DNA of 64,000 nucleotides, from NCBI GenBank assembly GCA_942493375.1, contig OW818698.1, positions 372,001-436,000 on the forward strand, in the 5' to 3' direction. Made by a program: the position numbers and the translations under genes. Under the pieces are notes generated by a model. The model saw nothing but the letters and a program-made list of their open reading frames with translations. It did no database searches and was not told the origin of the DNA. Position 1 is the stretch's first letter. Every line of letters begins with the position of its first letter. Below are positions 15,914 to 25,150 of this stretch, piece after piece. This DNA comes from G942493375 sp942493375 (GTDB lineage Bacteria; Armatimonadota; UBA5829).

Positions 15914-17374
15914 CTACATAAACACGTAGCTGTATAAGTCCGCATCCTTCAACGCAAATCGCAGTTTGACCGGCTTGCCTGCCAGGGCGGTTACGTCGGT
16001 GCCGTTAGCCCATCTCACGGTGTAGTCCAGTGTATCCCCTACTATCTCGTAACAATCCTCCAGCGAGTAACCTTCTATTGCTGTTCCATCGATATCCAGT
16101 AGCTCCACTCGCATGCTTCCGCCTGCTGATGTGGATACATTCAGGTGCAGGCTGGTACCAGCGAACACGATGGGCTCCGTGATAAGTTCACCCCCACCGA
16201 GTGGAGCGTGAGCAGAAACAAACCCGTCGATTCGCAGCGTGTAGCGTCTGAATGCGGCGGCTGGTCTTCTCCAATAGTGTTCCACCGCATAGAATGAGAG
16301 TTCGTTCGGCGCTCCGGGGATACTCGATGCGGTTTCCAGAATTCCCCAGGCCTGATAGCAGTCGCCATAAGCCCAACTGCCTTCGTTGCGCAGTCCCGGA
16401 CGGATGAATGCCTCGTCCCAGAGCTTGAACGTTTTCCCGTCCCTGCTGGCCATGAACAATCCATCAGTCACCGCAGCTCCGTATCGTTCCATCACTGCCG
16501 CCCGACGTTTCCTGTGCGCCAGTTCCGGAAGGGCCTCTATCGTCGGAGACCATGGTCTTTCTATGTATCTGTCCGGAAACCCCAGGAATATGTGAGGGGC
16601 TCTGTAGTAAGGTCTAACCTGATTCTTATAGAGCTGTTCTTCCGGCGAGTCGGGGTATATCAGCCACTCCCTCTCTGGCCAATGCAGGAAATCCTTGGAT
16701 ACCGCAGTCTTTATTCCCCGGAATCCCGTGAATGTCCCCTCTGTGAAATCGCGTACATAAGCACGATATTCGCCGCGCAGAGTATCCCAGAAAACCACGT
16801 TCTGGGAATCATATGAATCCCCCGTCATGATGGGATCCTCCTGCATCAGTGACCAGTGTATGGCGTCTGCAGACTTCATAGCGTAAAGCCCAGGTTCGCA
16901 ACTGTTCGTGTAGCCGACGGCTTTGTAAAGTGCATCCGGTTCGCAATCGGGATTGTCGTCCTTGAATGGGCAGAAGCCCATGACTCCTTTCGGACCCGCC
17001 CACACAATGTTGTTGTCTTTGCTGCCCATAACTTCAAATATGCCCAGGTTGGGCCTATCCCAGGTTATGCCATCTTTGCTCTCCGCATAGGCGTCGTGGA
17101 AGCGCTCCGACTCGTCGGAGTCGCCAATGAGGTCCTCAACGTCCGTATCTCCGGCGTGGTAGTACATCCGGAAGATATCGCCGTCCTTAAATGTAGTTAT
17201 ATACCCGCACCAACTACCTTCCCAGGGGCGATCCGTTACAAAGGCATCATCCCGAATTGACGGCTTGTGTAATCGCAAGCTGATCTTACCAGTCAGTTTG
17301 CCAATAAGCGCGTCATCCACAAACAATTCCCGCCTGCCGCCAATATCCGTAGCTTTCTTATCTATCACGTTCAT
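15914..17374 (-). CDS. Five-bladed beta-propeller protein (GH32/GH43-like)
   Basis: Cytoplasmic 486-residue protein, probably a five-bladed beta-propeller. The N-terminus RELFVDDALIGKLTG is typical of a large uncharacterised family from Planctomycetota and Armatimonadota whose N-terminal half resembles GH32/GH43 propellers. Recurrent blade signatures such as GDIFRMYYHAG, AESKDGITW, YRAYVRDF and MASRDGKTFKLW are visible. A C-terminal beta-sandwich (about residues 390-486) completes the layout, as in GH32 enzymes. Clear catalytic Asp/Glu assignments cannot be made by eye. ATG 17374 with AAGGG directly upstream is preferred over a TTG at 17416 that lacks a ribosome site. A sugar-processing role is likely but unproven. 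Confidence 0.6.
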   Translation of the reverse strand: MNVIDKKATDIGGRRELFVDDALIGKLTGKISLRLHKPSIRDDAFVTDRPWEGSWCGYITTFKDGDIFRMYYHAGDTDVEDLIGDSDESERFHDAYAESKDGITWDRPNLGIFEVMGSKDNNIVWAGPKGVMGFCPFKDDNPDCEPDALYKAVGYTNSCEPGLYAMKSADAIHWSLMQEDPIMTGDSYDSQNVVFWDTLRGEYRAYVRDFTEGTFTGFRGIKTAVSKDFLHWPEREWLIYPDSPEEQLYKNQVRPYYRAPHIFLGFPDRYIERPWSPTIEALPELAHRKRRAAVMERYGAAVTDGLFMASRDGKTFKLWDEAFIRPGLRNEGSWAYGDCYQAWGILETASSIPGAPNELSFYAVEHYWRRPAAAFRRYTLRIDGFVSAHAPLGGGELITEPIVFAGTSLHLNVSTSAGGSMRVELLDIDGTAIEGYSLEDCYEIVGDTLDYTVRWANGTDVTALAGKPVKLRFALKDADLYSYVFM

Positions 17375-17434
17375 ACGCCCTTTCTGTTGAGAGACGCCTG
17401 CAGTTACTAGATTCAAGCAACTACTTACAAGTTC

Positions 17435-17660
17435 GTTGTTTCGGTAGTCGAACGAAGTGGAACTACCGAAGCTGAGGTGTTAACCTCGCAACAAGCTATC
17501 GTTATGGCAACACACGCAAATCATCACACCTGAAACCACTACATTCATGGCCATAAACAAAATGTATCCAGGTCATTGATGCCCATGACCATCAGGCTGT
17601 TTTTCAAGTTCAAAAGAACCTGGCTTCGTAAGTGCCACTTCGTTCGACTACCGAAACAAC
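17435..17660. repeat. 226-bp element with perfect 26-bp terminal inverted repeats
   Basis: The arms at 17435-17460 and 17635-17660 are exact inverses, beginning GTTGTTTCGGTAGTCG. The interior has no gene but contains the smaller dyad GGTCATTGATGCCCATGACC. A partial copy of the left end is at 18331-18372. The size and ends fit a MITE-like non-autonomous element. Confidence 0.85.
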
Positions 17661-17780
17661 AAAAGGGGAAGAAAAGCTTCAGCCTTCAGGAGGAACTATA
17701 ACACAATTTGGGGGATTAATATAACAAACAGGAACATAGTGGTTTTGAGAACATTTTTCAGAGAAACCAAACACCGGCTG

Positions 17781-18294
17781 TCAGTCTCCTGATTCCTGAT
17801 TCCTGATTCCTGATTCCTGATTCCTGACTTCTGACTTCTGACTTCTGACTTCTGACTTCTGACTTCTGACTTCTGACTTCTGACTTCCAACTTCTGACTT
17901 CTGACTTCTGACTTCCAACTTCTGACTTCCAACTTCTGACTTCCAACTTCTGACTTCCAACTTCTGACTTCCAACTTCTGACTTCCAACTTCTGACTTCC
18001 AACTTCTGACTTCCAACTTCTGACTTCCAACTTCTGACTTCCAACTTCTGACTTCCAACTTCTGACTTCCAACTTCTGACTTCCAACTTCTGACTTCCAA
18101 CTTCTGACTTCCAACTTCTGACTTCCAACTTCTGACTTCCAACTTCTGACTTCCAACTTCTGACTTCCAACTTCTGACTTCCAACTTCTGACTTCCAACT
18201 TCTGACTTCCAACTTCTGACTTCCAACTTCTGACTTCCAACTTCTGACTTCCAACTTCTGACTTCCAACTTCTGACTTCCAACTTCTGACTTCC
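17781..18294. repeat. 514-bp heptamer array, mostly a 14-bp dimer
   Basis: It starts with GATTCCT units, passes through CTTCTGA units and then settles into a 14-bp dimer CTTCTGACTTCCAA repeated about 27 times without error. Because 14 is not a multiple of 3 and the unit has no stops on the minus strand, all three minus frames stay open and give the same repeating peptide; none is likely a gene. It ends at a perfect hairpin (18295-18322). Confidence 0.95.
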
Positions 18295-18322
18295 AACTAA
18301 AGGGGCTTTCGCCCCTTTAGTT
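18295..18322. terminator. Perfect 12-bp hairpin with TTTC loop
   Basis: AACTAAAGGGGC pairs with GCCCCTTTAGTT around a TTTC loop. The same GGGGCTTTCGCCCC core is at 19275-19302. There is no long T-run here, so it may be a weak terminator or a structural boundary of the heptamer array. Confidence 0.6.
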
Positions 18323-18330
18323 GCTTCAAT

Positions 18331-18372
18331 AGTCGAACGAAGTGGAACTGCCGAAGCTGAGGTGTCAACGTC
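18331..18372. repeat. Partial copy of the 17435-17660 element
   Basis: TAGTCGAACGAAGTGGAACT and the following CCGAAGCTGAGGTGT match the left part of the 226-bp element with few changes. The inverse end is missing. The rest of 18373-18453 shows nothing clear. Confidence 0.8.
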
Positions 18373-18453
18373 ACATTACCGTTATTCCTGCGGCACGTTT
18401 TTATGATACTATTACGTAAGACAATGCAATTTATATTCAGAGGACTGTGAAAT

Positions 18454-18864
18454 ATGGATATCGTTAAGGAATATATGGATGTATTGCAGAATATCGAGTA
18501 TGCAATAGTCAGTGTATACAAACAACACCCGGACCTGACTGATTATGATGTAATACACGTTTTTGATGCTCTTGCGGATGCATATTCGGGAGAAAAAGTC
18601 GGACGACCTCCAAGATATTTCCGGCTTTCGGAACGTGAGAACATTTTATTGAATTATACTCGCCAAACGTGTGAGTTACGTTTAGGTAGAATAGTAATTG
18701 AACCGGAACCGGATATGGCTTCGGATATTGTACCATCCAGTGATGTGCTCCAGATCGACGAAATAATACTCTGCCTCAAGAAGTTGACTATGTCCGCCAA
18801 AAAGTGGAACAAGAGAAACGGCATGCGCGGATATCTGAACTTCATAAGTCAATTCGTTGCTTGA
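18454..18864 (+). CDS. Small hypothetical protein
   Basis: A 136-residue cytoplasmic protein that I do not recognise. AGAGGA lies 9 nt before the ATG at 18454, supporting translation. It has a predicted helical N-terminal half (MDIVKEYMDVLQNIEYAIVS, then HPDLTDYDVIHVFDALADAY), a charged middle with RPPRYFRLSERE, and a basic C-terminus KKWNKRNGMRGYLNFISQFV. No membrane segment or cysteine motif is present. Similar small proteins beginning with D-x-x-Y-x-x-V-L-x-N-I-E occur as conserved hypotheticals in several phyla. It stands alone between two heptamer arrays, and its flanks contain only repeats. Confidence 0.6.
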   Translation: MDIVKEYMDVLQNIEYAIVSVYKQHPDLTDYDVIHVFDALADAYSGEKVGRPPRYFRLSERENILLNYTRQTCELRLGRIVIEPEPDMASDIVPSSDVLQIDEIILCLKKLTMSAKKWNKRNGMRGYLNFISQFVA

Positions 18865-18966
18865 TCTGTATTTAATAGAAGGGGACAGCCACCACTGTTG
18901 AACTCATTTTCTAGTTCTACCTGGGTCTTCCTTGCATCTCAGAATCAGTAATCGGCCCAGTAACTA

Positions 18967-19274
<308 letters not shown>

Positions 19275-19302
19275 AAAAAAAGGGGCTTTCGCCCCTTTTT
19301 TT
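19275..19302 (-). terminator. Intrinsic terminator of rny
   Basis: AAAAAAAGGGGC / GCCCCTTTTTTT with a TTTC loop: a strong GC stem and T-run on the minus strand, overlapping the rny stop codon. On the plus strand it also has a T-run, so it may be bidirectional. Confidence 0.88.
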
Positions 19303-20848
19303 ACTTCGCGTATTCCACCGATCTGGTTTCCCGAATTACGGTTACCTTGATCTGGCCGGGATATTCCATCTCCTGCTCGATCTTTCTGGCTACGTCATAA
19401 GCGAGTTTAGTTGTCTTGTCGTCGTTCAACTCACCTGGTTTGACCATAACCCTGATCTCGCGTCCGGCCTGCACGGCGTAGGTCTTCTCAACTCCCTCAA
19501 AGGAGTCAACTATCTCCTCGAGCTTCTGGAGTCTCTTTACATAGGTTTCCAGAGTCTCTCTTCTTGCTCCAGGTCTACCCGCTGATATTGCATCAGCAGC
19601 CATCACCAGAACAGCTTCCACGCTGTGTGGTTCTATGTCGTGATGGTGTGCACCTACTGCATGCACCACCTCTGCCGGTTCTCTATAACGCTTGAGCAGG
19701 TCCATACTGATGACAGCATGGGGTTTCTCGACCTCAAAGTCGATAGCCTTGCCCAAGTCGTGCAACAGTCCAGCCCGCCTTGCCAGAGGAACATTGACCT
19801 CCAACTCAGCCGCAATCGCTCCAGCCAGGTGTGCAACTTCAATTGAATGCTGCAGCACATTCTGTCCGTAGCTGGTCCTGAACCTGAGTCTGCCAAGCAA
19901 TTTAAGCAGTTCGGTATCCAGGCCGGTAACACCAGTCTCAAACACCGCCCTCTCAGCAGCCTCTTTCATTGTCTGCTCAGTCTCACTCTGAGCTTTCTTT
20001 ACCGTTTCTTCAATCCTGCCTGGATGGATTCTACCATCCAGAATCAGATTGGCCAGAGCAAGTCTTGCAACTTCCCTGCGGACGGGGTCAAAACCGGATA
20101 CAACCACCGCTTCCGGTGTATCGTCAATTATCAGGTCAACCCCTGTAAGTGTCTCAAAAGCACGTATATTTCGGCCTTCACGACCAATAATACGTCCCTT
20201 CATATCGTCACCAGGAAGAGGAACAACGGAAACCGTTGTTTCTGCAGCCTGATCAACCGCACACCTCTGTATAGCCAAAGTAACTATGTCTCTGGCAATG
20301 CGGTCAGCATCCTCTTTGGCCTGTTCTTCGGCCTGGCGTATCGTTCGGGCCAGATCCCGCTCGATGTCATGTTCAACCTGTTTGAGCAGGAGAGCTTTCG
20401 CTTCCTCCGCACTCATTCGGGCAACTTTTTCAAGTTCAACTTTTTGCTGCGTAACTAATTCTGCAGCCTCAGTCAGTTTGATTTGGACGTTTGTTTCCAT
20501 ATCGGAGACACCCTTTTCCTTGCGGTCAAGGTTGTCCAGTCTCCGGTCTAATGTCTCTTCTTTTTGCGTCAGTCTTCGCTCTAGCCTCGATATTTCGGCA
20601 CGTTTTTCTTTGTTCTCTTTTTCGATCTCGCCTCTGATTTTGAAGGCTTCTTCTCTGGCCTCCAGAAGAACTTCTTTCCGCTTAGCTTCCACCTCACGAA
20701 GAAGATTCTCTTCTCTACTAGCAATGTCTGCCTTAGCAGATGCTATAGATGCTTGATTCGGTCGAACATATTTGACTATAACTACCCACGCCCCCACAAG
20801 GACAATGGCTAGTCCCGATACTAATCCTGCAATCAAACCACCATACAA
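19301..20848 (-). CDS. rny: Ribonuclease Y
   Basis: Membrane-anchored endoribonuclease that starts mRNA decay, the functional counterpart of RNase E in many Gram-positives. An N-terminal transmembrane helix (about 5-26) is followed by a long coiled coil rich in Glu, Lys and Arg (about 40-190). Next come a KH RNA-binding domain with the signature GRIIGREGRNIRAFE (218-232) and an HD phosphohydrolase domain with His334 and the metal pair His363-Asp364 in LLHDLGKA. Length 515 is normal. Start is TTG at 20848 with an almost consensus AGGAGGTGA upstream. Two small stem-loops (20875-20895, 20900-20920) lie between recX and rny, perhaps separating their expression. It is the last gene of the cinA-thpR-recA-recX-rny run. 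Confidence 0.97.
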   Translation of the reverse strand: MYGGLIAGLVSGLAIVLVGAWVVIVKYVRPNQASIASAKADIASREENLLREVEAKRKEVLLEAREEAFKIRGEIEKENKEKRAEISRLERRLTQKEETLDRRLDNLDRKEKGVSDMETNVQIKLTEAAELVTQQKVELEKVARMSAEEAKALLLKQVEHDIERDLARTIRQAEEQAKEDADRIARDIVTLAIQRCAVDQAAETTVSVVPLPGDDMKGRIIGREGRNIRAFETLTGVDLIIDDTPEAVVVSGFDPVRREVARLALANLILDGRIHPGRIEETVKKAQSETEQTMKEAAERAVFETGVTGLDTELLKLLGRLRFRTSYGQNVLQHSIEVAHLAGAIAAELEVNVPLARRAGLLHDLGKAIDFEVEKPHAVISMDLLKRYREPAEVVHAVGAHHHDIEPHSVEAVLVMAADAISAGRPGARRETLETYVKRLQKLEEIVDSFEGVEKTYAVQAGREIRVMVKPGELNDDKTTKLAYDVARKIEQEMEYPGQIKVTVIRETRSVEYAK

Positions 20849-20960
20849 CCTGCCTCACCTCCTGTTTAATATTCGAGCACTCATTCTGAATGCTCTTATG
20901 GTCACACCTACGGAGTGACCTGGATGTGAGGTAGAACGAAATTAAATTAACTGATACGCA

Positions 20961-21587
20961 TTAACTTTTAGGTTCAATTTCTTCCAACACCCTGCGAATA
21001 ATCTCCCAGTTGAATCCGCGCCTGGCAAGAACACCGCTGAGGTACCGCACAAGTGCATCCCCCTCTTTGGATGTCTTTCTAGCCGCATTTTCAGCTACGG
21101 ACTTCGCCATTTTGAGCTCATCTTCGTCGTCGATATTTTCAACCGCACTCTCAGCAAGCTCTTTATCAACGCCCTTATTTCTCAGTTCCGCAACCAGTGC
21201 AGACCTGCTTTTAGGCTTGAACTTTCCCCTTGATTCAACCCAATCTTTACTGAACTTCTTGTCATCAACAAGTTCCAGCCTGGTGAGTTCCTCTATAACT
21301 TCACCAATCAGGTCTTCAGGGTAGCTCTTACTTTTTAATCGTTTCTCTATCTCCCCTATAGTCCTGTCTCTGTAGCTCAGCAGGTTTATCGCACTGTTAA
21401 TGGCTTTTCGGCGGTCTTCTCTATAAGCAACCGCTTCCAGCTCTTGTTCTCCTACTTCCTGCCCAACATACAATCCCAGAGTCAAGACAACTTCAGAACT
21501 CACCCCGACCGAAAAATCACCATCTATATATATCGATCTCCGGTCAGGATCATTCTTCTGAATCTCAATCGCTGTTATCCGCCCCAC
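20961..21587 (-). CDS. recX: RecA regulator RecX
   Basis: RecX binds within the groove of RecA filaments and limits recombinase activity. The protein consists of three-helix modules characteristic of the family: AINLLSYRDRTIGEIEKRLKS, then DKKFSKDWVESRGKFKPKS, then LARRGFNWEIIRRVLEEI near the end. The 208-residue length and an N-terminal extension of about 55 residues, predicted as beta-rich (IYIDGDFSVGVSSEVV), match longer RecX forms of Firmicutes. The GTG start at 21587 lies inside the 3' end of recA (23-bp overlap), so its translation is coupled to recA. Confidence 0.92.
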   Translation of the reverse strand: MGRITAIEIQKNDPDRRSIYIDGDFSVGVSSEVVLTLGLYVGQEVGEQELEAVAYREDRRKAINSAINLLSYRDRTIGEIEKRLKSKSYPEDLIGEVIEELTRLELVDDKKFSKDWVESRGKFKPKSRSALVAELRNKGVDKELAESAVENIDDEDELKMAKSVAENAARKTSKEGDALVRYLSGVLARRGFNWEIIRRVLEEIEPKS

Positions 21588-22620
21588 TCGAACTCACCGC
21601 TTTCGACTGTGCGGTTTTTGGTGCCGCTGCCGCTGCTGCCTGAGCCAGGTTCTTTGCTCTTACCAAGCCCTCGAGTTCATCCATAAGTTCCGGATTCTCC
21701 TCAAGGTACCGCTTGGCATTATCTCGTCCCTGTCCCAAACGCTGCTCTTTATATGTAAACCATGTTCCGGATTTAGTGACAAATCCAAGGTCTACAGCCA
21801 TATCAAGCACTCCGCCGCTGCGGGAAATGCCTCTTCCAAACATAATATCGAACTCAGCCTCCCGGAATGGTGGAGCGACTTTGTTCTTTGCGACTTTCAC
21901 TTTAATCCTGTTACCAACAGCTTCTCCGCTGACTTTCAGAGTCTCTATTCTGCGGACATCCAGTCTTACACTGGCCCAGAACTTCAAGGCTCTTCCACCC
22001 GGAGTAGTCTCAGGATTACCAAACATAACTCCGATTTTTTCTCTTATCTGGTTAATAAATACTGCTGCTGTGTTGGATTTATTGAGGGATCCACCGATCT
22101 TGCGCAGGGCCTGACTCATCAGCCTTGCCTGCAGTCCCATATGGGAATCTCCCATATCTCCCTCAATCTCAGCTTTGGGAACCAATGCTGCAACCGAGTC
22201 CAACACAACAATATCTATTGCTCCGCTGCGGATCAGCGCATCCATAATCTCCAACGCCTCTTCACCAGTATCCGGCTGAGAGACCAGCAGGGCATCTACA
22301 TCCACACCCAATGAACGAGCATAAGCTGCGTCCACCGAATGCTCTGCGTCAACATAGGCAGCAATGCCTCCCTGCTTTTGAGCTTCTGCAACTACATGAA
22401 AAGCAAGTGTACTTTTACCAGATGATTCCTGGCCATATATCTCTGTGATTCTGCCACGGGGAATTCCCCCTACTCCCAATGCCACGTCCAAAGCTATCGA
22501 GCCTGTAGGTATGACAGGGACATCTAAAACGGGCTTTTCACCCAACATAACAATCGAACCCCGACCAAACTGCTTCTCTATCTGAGCCAGGGCCATACTA
22601 AGGGCCTTATCTTTTTCCAT
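21565..22620 (-). CDS. recA: Recombinase RecA
   Basis: ATP-dependent DNA strand-exchange protein and coprotease for SOS induction. The Walker A motif is GQESSGKS (63-70), with Gln and Ser at the positions usually occupied by Pro and Thr. Walker B is IVVLDSVAALVP, and the L2 DNA-binding loop region contains FINQIREKIGVMFGNPETTPGG. The acidic/Ala-rich C-terminus is normal. ATG 22620 is used because AAAGGA lies 6 nt upstream; an earlier GTG at 22635 would overlap that ribosome site. No LexA-type box is recognisable upstream, apart from a palindromic CGAATATTCG at 22638-22647. The stop overlaps recX. Confidence 0.98.
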   Translation of the reverse strand: MEKDKALSMALAQIEKQFGRGSIVMLGEKPVLDVPVIPTGSIALDVALGVGGIPRGRITEIYGQESSGKSTLAFHVVAEAQKQGGIAAYVDAEHSVDAAYARSLGVDVDALLVSQPDTGEEALEIMDALIRSGAIDIVVLDSVAALVPKAEIEGDMGDSHMGLQARLMSQALRKIGGSLNKSNTAAVFINQIREKIGVMFGNPETTPGGRALKFWASVRLDVRRIETLKVSGEAVGNRIKVKVAKNKVAPPFREAEFDIMFGRGISRSGGVLDMAVDLGFVTKSGTWFTYKEQRLGQGRDNAKRYLEENPELMDELEGLVRAKNLAQAAAAAAPKTAQSKAVSSSGADNSD

Positions 22621-22701
22621 CAGGATTCCTTTCACTCCGAATATTCGTAAATCTAGTAACTACTACTCATCCTGCCAAATCCACCTTGGAAAAGGCATCC
22701 A

Positions 22702-22816
22702 CCCAATTCCCCCTTTGAAGGGGGGTAGGGGGGATGTGAAGCAGAGATAATAGATAAAAATCAATATCTAACTTCAATTCTCACATCCCCCTACCCCCTT
22801 CAAAGGGGGAATTGGG
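22702..22816. repeat. Large inverted repeat (CCCCCTTTGAAGGGGG type)
   Basis: Arms 22702-22739 and 22781-22816 are near-exact inverses starting CCCAATTCCCCC, related to the element at 4370-4467. It separates thpR from recA, so the five-gene run may contain an internal attenuator or processing site here. Confidence 0.9.
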
Positions 22817-22826
22817 CTAGTTGTCT

Positions 22827-23429
22827 TTACGAATTCACTGATTCCAGACCACCACCGTGAAGCTTAAACACTCCCATAGGTGTATATTTAGGACCGCCAG
22901 GTCGAAGTTCACTACGCATTACAACCAGAGAATCAACTCTGGACTTTCCGAACTCCAACTCCGCACTGTCTTTTATTGCCGAACGGAACTCTTCCGGCAA
23001 AGCTTTCTCTTCCCTACCAGACCTCGCCAGGGTCAAATGGGCCTTAAAAGGCCTCTCTTCTCCTGCAAAACCGACTGACTGCAAATGCTTATCAACCGAC
23101 TCTGCCAGCGAACCCAACTGCTGGGCGCCTTCGGTGGTCCCTACCCATACAACCCTGGGTTTGGCGGCACTTCCAAAGACACCAATTCCTTTAAAATTCA
23201 AATCAAAAGGTTCAGCCTCATCAGCGGATTTAATAACCGCATCAAAGACATTCTGGAGGGATTTATCGGGGATTTCGCCGAGGAACTTAACAGTCAGGTG
23301 GAAGTTAGTAGAGTTGACCCATTTTAATTGAGGAGCGATTTCACCCAATCGTCTCTGCGTGGAGTAGACGGCGTCTACTACCACGGGGGCGATGAGCACA
23401 GCAACAAATGCGCGTATCAGGTCCGGCAA
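22827..23429 (-). CDS. thpR: RNA 2',3'-cyclic phosphodiesterase
   Basis: LigT/ThpR-type 2H phosphoesterase that opens 2',3'-cyclic phosphates on RNA ends. The two diagnostic H-x-(T/S)-x motifs are HLTV (in FHLTVKFLGE) and HLTL (in AHLTLARSG), spaced as expected for the bilobed fold. FVAV near the N-terminus and the late VVMRSEL strand also fit. The 200-residue length is typical. Its start overlaps the end of cinA by 13 bp and it precedes recA, a gene order (cinA-thpR-recA) common in Firmicutes and relatives. Confidence 0.93.
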   Translation of the reverse strand: MPDLIRAFVAVLIAPVVVDAVYSTQRRLGEIAPQLKWVNSTNFHLTVKFLGEIPDKSLQNVFDAVIKSADEAEPFDLNFKGIGVFGSAAKPRVVWVGTTEGAQQLGSLAESVDKHLQSVGFAGEERPFKAHLTLARSGREEKALPEEFRSAIKDSAELEFGKSRVDSLVVMRSELRPGGPKYTPMGVFKLHGGGLESVNS

Positions 23430-24691
23430 CTGTTAAGTCTTGTCCGTATCATGTCTAGAGCATTCTGTGAGGTCAGAAGCTTAACATTCAGCCTGTCACC
23501 AGGTAAAACTATCCGCTTTGACAACGTTTCCTCTCCATCCGCCAGAGCTAAGTACACCAAGCCCACCGGTTTTTCATCGGAGCCCCCCGTTGGACCTGCG
23601 ATACCGGTTACGGCTATACCTAAATCTGCGCCGGAGAGCTTCCGGACACCTTCAGCCATTGCACATGCAACTTCCTGGCTGACTGCCCCATGCTCTTCAA
23701 TGAGTTTCCTATCTACACTCAGCAACGATATCTTAGCCTCATTGCTGTATGAGCAAATCCCCATCAAAAACACCTGGGAACTGCCCGAAACATCCGTTAT
23801 CCGATTTGAAATCAGCCCACCCGTGCAGCTCTCCGCTGTCGCCAGCGTCAATTTCTGCCCGGTTAGTAAATCAACTACAATTTCTTCCAGCGTCTGTTCG
23901 TCCCGGCCATACACCCGGTCTCCCAGAACGGATACTACATCGGCATCCATTTTGTCTATCAACGCTTCAGCTTCATCCGCATTTGCGGCCCTGGCTGTTA
24001 TACGAAGATGGCACTCCCCGGGCTTCGCATAAGGCGCAAGCGTCGGGTTTTCGGATACCATCAAATGTTTAGTTCTATCTTCTACAAGTGACTCGCCAAT
24101 TCCTGCCAGTCTTAATACTCTTGACCTTATAACTGTCGAGTCAACACCCATCTTTTCTGCAAAGAAAGGTTTTACCCAGTCTCTGACCATTGGAATGAAC
24201 TCTCTGGGTGGTCCGGGAAGCACTACAATCATCTTAGATCCCGGTAATTCAAAAACCGCACCCGGCGCTGTGCCATTGGGGTTTGGTATCATTATCCCAT
24301 TCACCGGAACAAGCGCCTGTTTCATATTCGATTCCGGCATTACGTATCCGCGTGATGCAAAGAAACTACGCAATTTCTCAGCTGCCCCTTCATCCAATCT
24401 TAAGGGATCACCAGCTACTTCTGCTGCAGTTTCCTTGGTCAAATCATCCTGAGTAGGCCCCAATCCGCCTATTGTAAACACGATATCAGAACGGCTAAGT
24501 GCGCTTCTCAGAGTATCTGCAAGCCTGCCGGGATTATCTCCTACAGTCCAGCGATAATAGAGACCGATTCCAAGTTCTGGTAACAACTGTGACAGGTAGA
24601 CAGCATTAGTATCTACAATCTGCCCCAACAGCAGTTCCGTCCCTACAGAAACAATCTCCGCTTGCAATGACTGCACTCCAAAATCTGGCAT
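23417..24691 (-). CDS. cinA: CinA: competence-damage protein / NMN amidohydrolase
   Basis: Two-domain CinA. The N-terminal MoCF-type domain (about 10-180) contains SVGTELLLGQIVDTNA, TIGGLGPTQDD and VVLPGPPREF. The C-terminal CinA domain (about 260-420) has nicotinamide-mononucleotide deamidase signatures TAESCTGGLIS, GICSYSNEAK, GAVS and AVTGIAGPTGG. It recycles NAD by-products and, in naturally transformable species, is linked to RecA. Length 424 is typical. The ATG at 24691 has only a short TAGG(A) upstream and a TATAAT (24704-24709, minus strand) 12 nt before it, so the message could be almost leaderless. First gene of the recA run. Confidence 0.95.
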   Translation of the reverse strand: MPDFGVQSLQAEIVSVGTELLLGQIVDTNAVYLSQLLPELGIGLYYRWTVGDNPGRLADTLRSALSRSDIVFTIGGLGPTQDDLTKETAAEVAGDPLRLDEGAAEKLRSFFASRGYVMPESNMKQALVPVNGIMIPNPNGTAPGAVFELPGSKMIVVLPGPPREFIPMVRDWVKPFFAEKMGVDSTVIRSRVLRLAGIGESLVEDRTKHLMVSENPTLAPYAKPGECHLRITARAANADEAEALIDKMDADVVSVLGDRVYGRDEQTLEEIVVDLLTGQKLTLATAESCTGGLISNRITDVSGSSQVFLMGICSYSNEAKISLLSVDRKLIEEHGAVSQEVACAMAEGVRKLSGADLGIAVTGIAGPTGGSDEKPVGLVYLALADGEETLSKRIVLPGDRLNVKLLTSQNALDMIRTRLNSCRT

Positions 24692-24803
24692 TCCTACCTA
24701 AGCATTATAACTGATTTTATGCTGGAATGGAAGATATATTATGAATGTAAGCAGCAGGATGTTCTATTTTATGATTTGCTGTAAAATAGCGTGGTTTTCG
24801 TTC

Positions 24804-24943
24804 GTCAAGGTCATCCATGACCTTGACCCATCCATGTCCGCTACCTTCATTCAAGATAAGCGCAATCCGTTCGTGCTGAGCGAACCAAAGGTAGCGCTTA
24901 GCACTGCATGTATGAGCGAGTCGAAGTATGAATGGATTGCGCG
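24804..24943. repeat. Composite dispersed repeat (GTCAAGGTCAT dyad + GCGCAATCC element)
   Basis: GTCAAGGTCAT and ATGACCTTGAC form a perfect dyad at 24804-24827. It is followed at 24860-24942 by an element with inverted ends GCGCAATCC / GGATTGCGC and interior TTCGTGCTGAGCGA...GTCGAAGTATGAATG. The same composite makes up the tandem array at 48956-49618. The surrounding gap 24692-25238 also has a CTGCGTAAATCTGCG repeat at 25086-25126. Confidence 0.88.
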
Positions 24944-25150
24944 GGGGCCAGCATTCACCTAAAATATTTGTTTCTCACAATACTAAATCCTGTAATTCCT
25001 TGCTAGACAGATTAGATATCAAAACAGCACGGGTGTGACTTGTTCTGAATATTACATGCTAAGCGCATTTTGCAGTTCTCTTTTCTGAAAATCTGCGTAA
25101 ATCTGCGAAATCTGCGGATATTTATTTTAATGCTTTTGCCCTGTTACTTT

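Noticed and set aside
17696..18296. Three overlapping minus-strand reading frames of 170-190 codons across the heptamer array
   Set aside because: All three frames give the same EVRSWKS/EVGSQKL repeat because the 14-bp unit has no stop codon; no ribosome site and no protein-like composition.
22638..22647. CGAATATTCG palindrome upstream of recA as an SOS/LexA box
   Set aside because: Spacing does not match known LexA operators of Gram-positive or proteobacterial type; noted only as a palindrome.
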